8,280 nt of DNA, from contig JAFSTL010000029.1 of NCBI GenBank assembly GCA_017450545.1, positions 1 to 8,280 of the forward strand, read 5' to 3'. The notes beneath the pieces are model-generated. The model saw only the letters and a program-made list of their open reading frames with translations. It had not been told where the DNA came from and did not search any database. Shown in pieces: positions 1 to 5,986 of this stretch (its first letter is position 1; each line of letters starts with the position of its first letter). The position numbers were made by a program, and so were the translations under genes. The DNA comes from Alphaproteobacteria bacterium (GTDB lineage Bacteria > Pseudomonadota > Alphaproteobacteria > RUG11792).

Positions 1-27
1 AGCATAGTGGATGGCGAAAGCAACGCT

Positions 28-1266
28 TTATAATTCCAGCATTTGAATGAAATCCTTTAGTTCTGCTTCGGTCATCATATTTGGAACATTTTTAACTATA
101 AGATCTAGCGCATCCAAAACACTTTGGCTTGAGTTGAGTCTGTTAAATATTTTCATTGTCCGATATACGTGCGGGATATATTGGAAATAGGACTGTAATT
201 TATCAATACTTTCTCTTTCTGATTTATATATTTTCAGGATTGTGGGAATTTCTGAAGCTATATCATCTGCGCTTGATATAAGACTATTCGGCAAAGTCGT
301 CAAGTTCAATTCAGTAGCCTGTGTCTTCCATATATCATATATAAAACTCAACTCCGGATGTTTTTGGGACATATTTTGCATAAATTGCTCTGGGCTTAGC
401 GTTCCAAAATTGTCCTCTATTCTGTAACGCTCAACATTGGATAACTCGCCTATCTTTTTGTATATTTCTGGATATTGCTCATTATCACGCCTTCCCCTCG
501 CTTTTATTTGTTCAACATATTTCTGCCTAAAGCTAATTCCGTAAAGATCTGTTAGTCGGTGAAGCATAAATGTAGGATCATGCTTAATCGTATACATTGT
601 CTCGAAAAAGACTGAAACAGCGTCCTGGCAAATAGTGTAATTTTTATCATCGAATGTTTCGCTTCGAATATTTTTCCATACTCTATATGCATAATCCAAA
701 ACATGTCCGGTTTCATGAACTATCATTGCCTCGAAATATGGCATATTGTATGGGCAATAAATTTCAAAACATTCTGGTATTTTTTCACGTTTTGGAAATT
801 CTCTCTTCGAGTTTGAGCCAAAATCGCGACGACAATAGTAGGGCTCTTTATGGTCTACACAACTATCAAACAGCTCATCTTCATTCTTAGCAAACTCATA
901 AGCCCCATTATTTATTATCTCCTTAGCAACCCAAGTTAAGTATTGTTCTGTCGTAAAATTCGCACCATATTTTTCTACTTGCGAAAGCTCTACTCCGAAT
1001 ATTCCTGCATAAAAATTCAAAGCTTTTTGCTTTGCGTTATCTATACGTTGCTGGGCTTCCTTCTTGCTCATTTCTTTAAAAATATCTTTATACCTTTCAG
1101 TTACATCTTTCATTTTTGCTATATATGACTTCACCGGAGGCAAAATTTTTGATACATCCGGTATTTTGTTCAATCTTTGCTCTTCTGCTCTCAGCATATC
1201 GGCTTCTGTCGCATTACAACTTATGGCTACAGCAGGCAGAACCAATAAAATTTTATTAAACTTCAT
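28..1266 (-). CDS. Exported HExxH zinc metallopeptidase-like protein, putative lipoprotein
   Basis: A 412-residue protein that I cannot assign to a named family. Seen: a short N-terminus with Lys2 and Lys5, a hydrophobic stretch at 6-16, then VAIS-Cys17, which fits a lipobox; cleavage after Ala19 by signal peptidase I is the alternative. A zinc-protease motif HETGH lies at 184-188, inside a hydrophobic helix and followed by LD at 190-191. Gluzincin-type peptidases (MtfA/M90, lethal-factor-like M34) carry HExxH followed by a downstream acidic ligand; here Glu222 (in VFFET) or Asp215 are the candidates. Cys136/Cys145 and Cys166/Cys171 could form disulfides, which suits an envelope or secreted site. 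The rest looks alpha-helical. The ATG start has a weak AAAGAAAG ribosome site. It appears to be a single-gene unit downstream of greA, behind terminator-like hairpins. The substrate is unknown; action on envelope or host proteins is only a guess. Confidence 0.82.
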   Translation of the reverse strand: MKFNKILLVLPAVAISCNATEADMLRAEEQRLNKIPDVSKILPPVKSYIAKMKDVTERYKDIFKEMSKKEAQQRIDNAKQKALNFYAGIFGVELSQVEKYGANFTTEQYLTWVAKEIINNGAYEFAKNEDELFDSCVDHKEPYYCRRDFGSNSKREFPKREKIPECFEIYCPYNMPYFEAMIVHETGHVLDYAYRVWKNIRSETFDDKNYTICQDAVSVFFETMYTIKHDPTFMLHRLTDLYGISFRQKYVEQIKARGRRDNEQYPEIYKKIGELSNVERYRIEDNFGTLSPEQFMQNMSQKHPELSFIYDIWKTQATELNLTTLPNSLISSADDIASEIPTILKIYKSERESIDKLQSYFQYIPHVYRTMKIFNRLNSSQSVLDALDLIVKNVPNMMTEAELKDFIQMLEL

Positions 1267-1310
1267 ATAAGTTTGCTTTCTTTAAAACACATATCATACA
1301 GAATGGTATC

Positions 1311-1337
1311 AAAAAAAATGGCATTATGTATATGCCA
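1311..1337 (-). terminator. Rho-independent terminator-like hairpin with T8 tract
   Basis: Read on the minus strand, a 6-bp stem (TGGCAT/ATGCCA) with a 7-nt loop is followed directly by eight T residues. The shape is canonical, but the stem is short with three G-C pairs, so strength is uncertain. It lies about 160 nt past the greA stop and about 45 nt before the peptidase start. It could end greA readthrough or act as an attenuator in the peptidase leader. Confidence 0.5.
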
Positions 1338-1377
1338 AAAATTTAGCTTAATATGTTGTCAGTTAGCTGCATAGCAG

Positions 1378-1406
1378 TTGTCATGGAAAACTACCTATGG
1401 TATACT
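1378..1406 (+). promoter_or_regulatory. Orphan sigma70-like promoter on the plus strand
   Basis: TTGTCA (1378-1383) and TATACT (1401-1406) each match consensus at 5 of 6 positions. Spacing is 17 bp, and a TGG extended -10 sits directly upstream. No plus-strand gene follows. A transcript starting near 1413 would cross the hairpin at 1457-1484 and run antisense into greA. An AT-rich sequence throws up such matches by chance, so this stays a candidate. Confidence 0.35.
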
Positions 1407-1456
1407 GGAAGTGTTGAAAACTAATCATTTTACTACTTCTTTTTAAAGATACCTAG

Positions 1457-1484
1457 GAATGCCGGTGAACAAACACCGGCATTC
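1457..1484 (-). terminator. Hairpin just past greA: 11-bp perfect stem, 6-nt loop
   Basis: The arms at 1457-1467 and 1474-1484 are perfectly complementary over 11 bp and include a CCGG core. The hairpin begins 13 nt after the greA stop codon, the usual place for a terminator or 3'-end stabiliser. Neither strand has a clean T tract directly after it; the minus-strand continuation is CTAGGTATCTTT. Termination may therefore be partial, or the stem may mainly protect the mRNA 3' end. Confidence 0.55.
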
Positions 1485-1496
1485 TGCTAATCTGAA

Positions 1497-1970
1497 TTAA
1501 ATATAGTTAAGACTAATGATGATATAACTCTTTGTTCCTCCCGGAGTTAAGACTTCAATACAATCTCCTGTTTTTTTCCCGATAAGCATTTTTGCGATAG
1601 GCGAAGTTATTGGAAGCAAACCATTCTTTACGTCAGCCTCATCACTCCCCACGATTTGATACTTCAAGACCGCCGATGTATCGTCATCTTCAAGCTCAAC
1701 TGTCGCACCGAATTTAATGGAATCAGAAACGATTTTTGAAACGTCTATAACCGTTGCCTTGCTGAGTTTATCTTCAAGGTCTGAAATTCGGGTTTCGATC
1801 ATACCCTGCTTGTCTTTGGCGGCATGATACTCTGCATTTTCCGAAAGATCCCCTAATGCTCGAGCAGCAGCTATTGCTTCGACGATTTGAGGTCGCTCCA
1901 CATTCTTCAAAACACGCAATTCATCTTGCAATTTGTTATAGCCCTTAAGCGTCATAGGAATAGAATTCAT
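1497..1970 (-). CDS. greA: Transcription elongation factor GreA
   Basis: Encodes the factor that enters the RNA polymerase secondary channel and stimulates cleavage of backtracked transcripts. At 157 residues it has normal GreA length. The N-terminal coiled coil (about 10-75) carries the family signature GDLSENAEYHAAK at 40-52. Asp41 and Glu44 at the tip sit at the same positions as the catalytic acidic pair of E. coli GreA. The C-terminal FKBP-like domain shows the expected SPIAKMLIGKKTGD segment at about 122-135. The start is well supported because the N-terminus MNSIPMTLKG aligns residue for residue with known GreA. An AGAGAA ribosome site lies a few bases upstream. It follows waaA on the same strand after a 149-bp gap with its own candidate promoter, so it is probably transcribed separately. 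Nothing is odd in the protein itself. Confidence 0.97.
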   Translation of the reverse strand: MNSIPMTLKGYNKLQDELRVLKNVERPQIVEAIAAARALGDLSENAEYHAAKDKQGMIETRISDLEDKLSKATVIDVSKIVSDSIKFGATVELEDDDTSAVLKYQIVGSDEADVKNGLLPITSPIAKMLIGKKTGDCIEVLTPGGTKSYIIISLNYI

Positions 1971-2007
1971 ACCAATTCTCTAACTAAAAAACTGTCACAC
2001 CGGGATA

Positions 2008-2037
2008 TGTCTATCACGTTTTCTCCACACTCGTCAA
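2008..2037 (-). promoter_or_regulatory. Candidate greA promoter
   Basis: On the minus strand a TTGACG -35 (2037-2032) lies 18 bp from a poor -10, TAGACA (2013-2008). The -35 is strong and the -10 weak. It would give a 5' leader of about 30 nt before the greA ATG at 1970. The position, in a 149-bp gap between two co-directional genes, supports a separate greA promoter, but the exact site is uncertain. Confidence 0.3.
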
Positions 2038-2058
2038 CAGAAAAAAATTGCTATTTCC

Positions 2059-2109
2059 TTTATCTTTTGATAAATTAAGTAATCTGTGTCTTAAAATTAA
2101 CAATTTTAA
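2059..2109 (-). terminator. Two AT-only or AT-rich inverted repeats after waaA
   Basis: Just past the waaA stop are two perfect inverted repeats. TTAAAATT/AATTTTAA (2091-2109) has a 3-nt loop and TTTATC/GATAAA (2059-2074) a TTTT loop. Both are almost free of G-C pairs, and the nearest minus-strand T run (2047-2041) is about 11 nt beyond the second stem. They may help end waaA transcription but are weak, and could be chance in AT-rich DNA. Confidence 0.22.
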
Positions 2110-2119
2110 TTATACAAAA

Positions 2120-3412
2120 TCATAAAATCCCATTAATAATTTGTTCCCATCTTGTTTCAAATTCGGACATATCCGTATCAATGTTGGTGCTTTCAGTGGT
2201 ATTCAAAGATGAAATTACAAAGTTAACGATTTCGTCTTCTCCGTTAACTATTTTGCAATAATTTGCGACATTCGGATATATTTCTTTGAAATTTTCGATA
2301 TATTTCCCAGTGGCAACTTTACAAGCGAATTTTATAGGTTCAAGAAAATTGTGTCCACCAATACCAGGCATGAGACTTCCGCAAACCAATGCTGTTGACA
2401 CTCCCGCGAAAAAATTACCAAGTTGTCCCATTTTGTCTACTATCAGTAAATCTTCCGTAATAGGCTTGTCATTCTTCATTGTTTCAGAATACGTCACAGT
2501 AGAAAGATCATTTGCTGTTCCCAAATCGCATACTTCAGATGTCCTTGCAGGATGACGTATGGCTATAATGGTTAAAATTTCAGGAAAATGTTTCTTTAAG
2601 CTTTTGTGCACGTTAATAACTATTTCTTCTTCACCTGGATGTGTGCTTACTGCTATCCATGTTTTTCTCTCTCCAATCTTATGTGATAATTTATTTTTAT
2701 TTGATTCATTTACGGGCAATTTATCTGCTATTAATTTTAGATTTGGTAAAATTTGAACGTTATTTGCACCTAGTCGCTGAATTTTTTGCTTCAATGCTGG
2801 ACTTGATGAAAACACTTTTTTAAATAAACTAAACGGCAATATTCCAAGAAATTTCTTCACTAAAAACATCCTTTTTAAGGACTGCTCTGAAATACGAGCA
2901 TTTAAAAGGTATATCGGTATATTTTTATCATGGAGACTATATAACATATTTGCCCAAAGTTCTGATTCAACAAATATCGCTATTGCTGGTTTCCAATAGT
3001 CTAAAAATTTTTTCACCCATGAATAAATATCGAATGGCATATATTGATGAATGACCAGATTTTCCAGTCTTTGTTCAACTTGTTTTGCTGCTGTGACAGT
3101 CGTTGTTGTTAACAAAATATTTATATCTGGATTTTCTTTTTTCATCATGTTTATTACAGGAATAACAGATAATGTTTCACCAACACTGACCGCATGAATC
3201 CAAATAATTTTGCCAGATGGTTTGTTCTGAGAAGGTATACCAAATCGTTCATTAACCCTATTTTTATCCTCCAATCCTTTTGCTATTCGTCGCGAGATAT
3301 AAAACTTAACGAATGGTATGCATAATTCACTAATAAAGGCGATTGTATTTTTAGAAAACAAGCGCAAAAATACATATAACACAGCCAGTTGGACCAAAAT
3401 TATAAACACCAT
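2120..3412 (-). CDS. waaA: 3-deoxy-D-manno-octulosonic acid (Kdo) transferase
   Basis: Transfers Kdo from CMP-Kdo to the lipid A precursor at the inner face of the inner membrane, the step that joins core sugar to lipid A. Numbered from the ATG at 3412 (430 residues), an N-terminal membrane helix spans about 3-20. The GT30 glycosyltransferase motifs follow in order: WIHAVSVGE with catalytic Glu79, ESELW at 149-153, NARIS at 171-175, STHPGEE at 256-262, RHPAR at 286-290, and GGHNFLEP at 352-359. An upstream TTG at 3418 lies only 1 nt from the GAGAAA ribosome site, so the ATG is preferred. One mild deviation is PNLK at 223-226, where many relatives have Gly before the NLK/SLK segment. It is divergent from murE and followed by greA. 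The sequence does not show whether one or two Kdo units are added. Confidence 0.95.
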   Translation of the reverse strand: MVFIILVQLAVLYVFLRLFSKNTIAFISELCIPFVKFYISRRIAKGLEDKNRVNERFGIPSQNKPSGKIIWIHAVSVGETLSVIPVINMMKKENPDINILLTTTTVTAAKQVEQRLENLVIHQYMPFDIYSWVKKFLDYWKPAIAIFVESELWANMLYSLHDKNIPIYLLNARISEQSLKRMFLVKKFLGILPFSLFKKVFSSSPALKQKIQRLGANNVQILPNLKLIADKLPVNESNKNKLSHKIGERKTWIAVSTHPGEEEIVINVHKSLKKHFPEILTIIAIRHPARTSEVCDLGTANDLSTVTYSETMKNDKPITEDLLIVDKMGQLGNFFAGVSTALVCGSLMPGIGGHNFLEPIKFACKVATGKYIENFKEIYPNVANYCKIVNGEDEIVNFVISSLNTTESTNIDTDMSEFETRWEQIINGIL

Positions 3413-3419
3413 TTGCAAA

Positions 3420-3425
3420 TTTCTC
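3420..3425 (-). promoter_or_regulatory. Ribosome binding site that decides the waaA start
   Basis: GAGAAA on the minus strand sits 7 nt before the ATG at 3412-3410 but only 1 nt before the in-frame TTG at 3418-3416. The spacing supports ATG initiation and a 430-residue protein. Confidence 0.6.
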
Positions 3426-3426
3426 G

Positions 3427-3455
3427 TTCACATTAATCGCATAACGCCCTACAAT
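3427..3455 (+). promoter_or_regulatory. Sigma70-like promoter of murE
   Basis: TTCACA (3427-3432) and TACAAT (3450-3455) each match consensus at 5 of 6 positions, with the optimal 17-bp spacing. The predicted transcript starts near 3462, giving a leader of about 23 nt. This leader contains AGAGG (3473-3477), 7 nt before the murE ATG. Among the promoter candidates of this window it is the best combination of motif, spacing and position. Confidence 0.6.
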
Positions 3456-3457
3456 GA

Positions 3458-3466
3458 ATTATCACA
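3458..3466 (-). promoter_or_regulatory. Candidate extended -10 for waaA
   Basis: On the minus strand TGT followed by GATAAT reads as an extended -10 (5 of 6 in the hexamer), with no good -35 at 17 bp. The start site would be near 3451, inside the murE promoter on the other strand. The two promoters would then overlap face to face and could compete for RNA polymerase. Confidence 0.3.
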
Positions 3467-3484
3467 CAAGTTAGAGGTCAAACT

Positions 3485-4849
3485 ATGAAGAATGTCCGCA
3501 TAAATTCGAAGCACGTTTGCTCTGGAGATATTTTCATAGCAATTCCATGTGACAACGTGGAACAGAATATAACCGAAGCGTTTCAAAATGGAGCGGGAGT
3601 TGTTTTTGCCGAAAATTCAACAAATGCCAATGTTATCATAGTAAATGATGCGCATTTGTTAGCATCGAGATTATCGCGTTTCACTTATCCCGGGCACCCT
3701 GAGACGTGTGTTGCAGTGACAGGAACAAATGGCAAAAGTTCTGTTGCACATTTTTTAAGTCAAATTTGGACATATCTGGGGAAAAAATCGGCAAATCTCG
3801 GAACATTGGGGCTGTTCATCGATCAACAAAATGTAAAGCCGGACGGAATCTATATCCCAAACCTAACAACTCCGGACGCAGTGACATTTCACAGAATTAT
3901 GAAATATTTGTTGCAATCTAGGGTCACACATTGTGTTTTCGAAGCATCAAGCCATGCTCTTGAACAAAAAAGGTGCCATAGTGCCAAAATAAAAGCAGCC
4001 GCATTCACAAACATAGCCTCGGATCATCTTGATTATCACAAAACTAGAGAGACCTATTTCGCAACAAAACTGCAACTTTTTAAGGAAATTTTGCCTGCCG
4101 ATATGCCTGCAATTGTTTCTCGCGACTTTCCGAATATTTATGAATCAGTTTCGAAGATTAACGGCAATATAATCTCGTTTGGTTTATCTCCGCAAAATGA
4201 CATTGTCGCGCAAAATATCAGGAATTTGCCCGATAAAATCATTTTTGATATAGCATATAAAACGCAAATTTTTCAGGATGTTCAGATTAATCTTTTTGGA
4301 GAATTTCAAGTCTTGAATATTTTATGTGCACTTGCTCTAGGCGTCGCGACAAGATTTGATATTTCATCTATGCTTGAAGTTTTGCCAAACATAAAACCGT
4401 TAGCTGGACGTATGGAATTGGTGAAACAAATTAATGGTGGCAATGTATACGTTGATTTCGCGCATACAGCAGAAGGTTTAAAAACTGCTCTTCAATGTTT
4501 TCGGAAAGCTTGCAAAGGACGTCTCATTTGCGTTTTCGGATGCGGGGGAGACAGGGATAAAACAAAGCGTCCAGAAATGGGAAAAATAGCTTCTGAACTC
4601 GCGGATATTGCCATAGTCACTGATGATAATCCACGCACAGAACCCCCAGAAGAAATTCGACAGCAGATCATTGCAACTTGTCCAAATTCTGCTGAAATAG
4701 CTGACCGCAGAGAGGCAATATCCTACGCGATATCTTTGATAAAACCAGGAGATATAATTGCGGTGATGGGACGAGGTCATGAAACACATCAAATATATGG
4801 AACAACAAAAATTCCATTTAACGACAGAGAAGTTATCATGGAAATGTAA
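3485..4849 (+). CDS. murE: UDP-MurNAc-L-Ala-D-Glu:meso-diaminopimelate ligase
   Basis: Cytoplasmic Mur ligase that adds the third stem-peptide residue to UDP-MurNAc-L-Ala-D-Glu, using ATP. Seen in order: an N-terminal UDP-binding piece (GDIFIA at 14-19), the ATP loop VTGTNGKSS at 78-86, TTPD at 128-131, SSHAL at 155-159, DHLDYH at 180-185, and the likely carbamylated Lys195 in YFATKLQLF. GCGGDRD lies at 352-358 and GRGHET at 429-434. DNPR at 381-384 is the motif of meso-DAP-adding enzymes; lysine-adding enzymes differ there. At 454 residues it is shorter than the roughly 480-500 usual, and the N-terminus lacks the first strands of domain 1. An in-frame TGA at 3455 and no start codon between it and the ATG show the short end is genuine. 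Small deviations: GEFQVLN for the usual GxFNxxN, and DFAHTAE for DYAHTPD. It lies alone here, apart from other mur genes, and convergent with lysC. Confidence 0.96.
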   Translation: MKNVRINSKHVCSGDIFIAIPCDNVEQNITEAFQNGAGVVFAENSTNANVIIVNDAHLLASRLSRFTYPGHPETCVAVTGTNGKSSVAHFLSQIWTYLGKKSANLGTLGLFIDQQNVKPDGIYIPNLTTPDAVTFHRIMKYLLQSRVTHCVFEASSHALEQKRCHSAKIKAAAFTNIASDHLDYHKTRETYFATKLQLFKEILPADMPAIVSRDFPNIYESVSKINGNIISFGLSPQNDIVAQNIRNLPDKIIFDIAYKTQIFQDVQINLFGEFQVLNILCALALGVATRFDISSMLEVLPNIKPLAGRMELVKQINGGNVYVDFAHTAEGLKTALQCFRKACKGRLICVFGCGGDRDKTKRPEMGKIASELADIAIVTDDNPRTEPPEEIRQQIIATCPNSAEIADRREAISYAISLIKPGDIIAVMGRGHETHQIYGTTKIPFNDREVIMEM

Positions 4850-4850
4850 A

Positions 4851-4873
4851 TAATGCTAGCATTAATAATGCTA
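4851..4873. repeat. Nested palindrome at the murE/lysC convergent junction
   Basis: TAATGCTAGCATTA (4851-4864) is a perfect 14-bp palindrome. The octamer TAATGCTA recurs at 4866-4873, so 4857-4863 and 4867-4873 form a second hairpin (7 bp, 3-nt loop). The repeat begins one base past the murE stop and overlaps the lysC TAG stop. Its place between converging genes suggests a bidirectional terminator or 3'-end structure, but no T tract follows on either strand. Confidence 0.45.
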
Positions 4874-5986
4874 ATTCTTGCTAAAAAACATTTCGTGCAG
4901 TTTGTTAACTAATGGTAATGTTTGTTGAAAAGGCACGATGAACGCTTGCGAATATTCTGTGTCAATAATGTATTCGATGTCGTGTAAATATGCTTTGTCT
5001 ATCTTTGTTTGTCCAACGACTGTTACTGTCCCGATATTGTTGTCGATGTTTATGTCTAAATTGTTCATCATCAGAGGAACACTTGATTGAATTTCCGCTT
5101 GCATTGGTTTAGGCGCTAAAAATCCTCCCGAAAACGGCTTTATCATTGCGGTGTATGGCTCCAGTTCTGGTATTATCTCTTTTTTAGAAGTATACACAGC
5201 AAATAAATCAAGATTATATGCAATCCCAACGATGTGATTATTTGTGATATACTTTGTGTTATTTGTTATTCGTGTCCCATATCCTTCGGAGAAGCTAGAT
5301 AACACACGCAAATTAACGTTATATTCTTTCGCTATTTGCGTCGATTTTGTCTGTAATACTTTTGCCCCCCAAGAACTTAGCTCGATCATATCGTTGTATG
5401 ACACTTCCTCCAATTTCTGTGCATCCAAAACAACGCGCGGATCAGCTGTATAAACCCCATCAACGTCGGTGTATATCAAACATTCATCAGCATGTATTGC
5501 GTTTGCCACTGCGCATGCCGTTGCGTCTGAGCCTCCGCGTCCAATCGTGCACACATCGCCATTTGCAGAAATCCCCTGAAATCCGGTTATAACTGGAATT
5601 ATGCCTTGCGACAGCATCTCAAAAATTTTATCAGCTGATACTTGCGATATGCTCGCGTCTGAATACGTTCCGGACACAGTTATTGGAACTTGCCAAGCAG
5701 TCAGTGATTTTGCAGAAATGGCGCGAGAATTTAGCGCCAAAGCTAGCAACCCAGCCGCAACATGCTCTCCGGAGCTGATGATTGCATCATATTCCCTGCT
5801 AATCGGCGAATCCGTAAACGCCTTGGTCAATTCTATGAGGCGGTTTGTTGCCCCCTGCATAGCGGAAGTGACCACAACAACGCCGTGTCCTTTTTCAACA
5901 AAATCAGCGATAATCCCGGCAACATGTTCAATTCGCGGAGTTGTTGCAACAGAAGATCCACCGAATTTTAGAACGTATAGGCTCAT
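4871..5986 (-). CDS. lysC: Aspartokinase with reduced ACT region
   Basis: Phosphorylates L-aspartate, the first step toward DAP/lysine, threonine and methionine. The catalytic domain (about 1-235) is intact: KFGGSSVA at 7-14, SSGE at 71-74, TGFQG at 134-138, GRGGSD at 149-154 and the nucleotide-site segment YTDVDGVYTADPR at 172-184. The C-terminal part (about 250-371) should hold two ACT domains that bind the feedback inhibitor. It is shorter than in typical enzymes of about 400 residues, and I do not find the usual GVPxxPG or related ligand-binding motifs. A VTVVG strand (321-325) and a terminal LHEMFF helix (363-368) remain, so the second ACT fold is partly recognisable. Feedback control may be weakened or altered. 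The ATG overlaps the hpf stop as TAATG; AAGAG lies 3 nt upstream, rather close, so translation is probably coupled to hpf. With murE next door, supply of DAP is a plausible main role. Confidence 0.93.
   Translation of the reverse strand: MSLYVLKFGGSSVATTPRIEHVAGIIADFVEKGHGVVVVTSAMQGATNRLIELTKAFTDSPISREYDAIISSGEHVAAGLLALALNSRAISAKSLTAWQVPITVSGTYSDASISQVSADKIFEMLSQGIIPVITGFQGISANGDVCTIGRGGSDATACAVANAIHADECLIYTDVDGVYTADPRVVLDAQKLEEVSYNDMIELSSWGAKVLQTKSTQIAKEYNVNLRVLSSFSEGYGTRITNNTKYITNNHIVGIAYNLDLFAVYTSKKEIIPELEPYTAMIKPFSGGFLAPKPMQAEIQSSVPLMMNNLDINIDNNIGTVTVVGQTKIDKAYLHDIEYIIDTEYSQAFIVPFQQTLPLVNKLHEMFFSKN

Larger units (their letters stand above)
1267..1496. other. 230-bp non-coding gap between greA and the metallopeptidase gene
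   Basis: No convincing gene or tRNA here. On the minus strand, going from greA toward the peptidase, it contains a GC-rich hairpin (1484-1457), about 120 nt of unassigned sequence, and a hairpin with a T8 tail (1337-1311). Only about 45 nt remain before the peptidase ATG. In those 45 nt the best -10 match is TATGAT (1298-1293), without a good -35, so the peptidase promoter is unclear. On the plus strand a good promoter-like motif lies at 1378-1406. Very short reading frames (13-15 codons) exist on both strands but lack a well-placed ribosome site. Confidence 0.6.

Noticed and set aside
1..27. Small stem (AAAGC/GCTTT) just after the metallopeptidase stop
   Set aside because: Only 5 bp with a 3-nt loop and no T tract; too little sequence is visible beyond it to call a terminator.
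1459..1500. 13-codon plus-strand frame starting inside the greA hairpin
   Set aside because: AGGA abuts the ATG, so the ribosome site is badly spaced, and the peptide has no run of one amino acid to suggest a leader peptide.
3429..3434. ATG directly followed by TGA upstream of waaA on the minus strand
   Set aside because: A start-stop element is possible, but no ribosome site precedes it and such a hexamer is common by chance.
4478..4792. 104-codon minus-strand open frame inside murE
   Set aside because: It is antisense to conserved MurE motifs and its composition looks like reverse-complement reading of a real gene.
5719..5739. Inverted repeat TGGCGC/GCGCCA with a 9-nt loop
   Set aside because: It lies within the lysC coding region and is explained by codons for Ala and neighbouring residues; no regulatory context.
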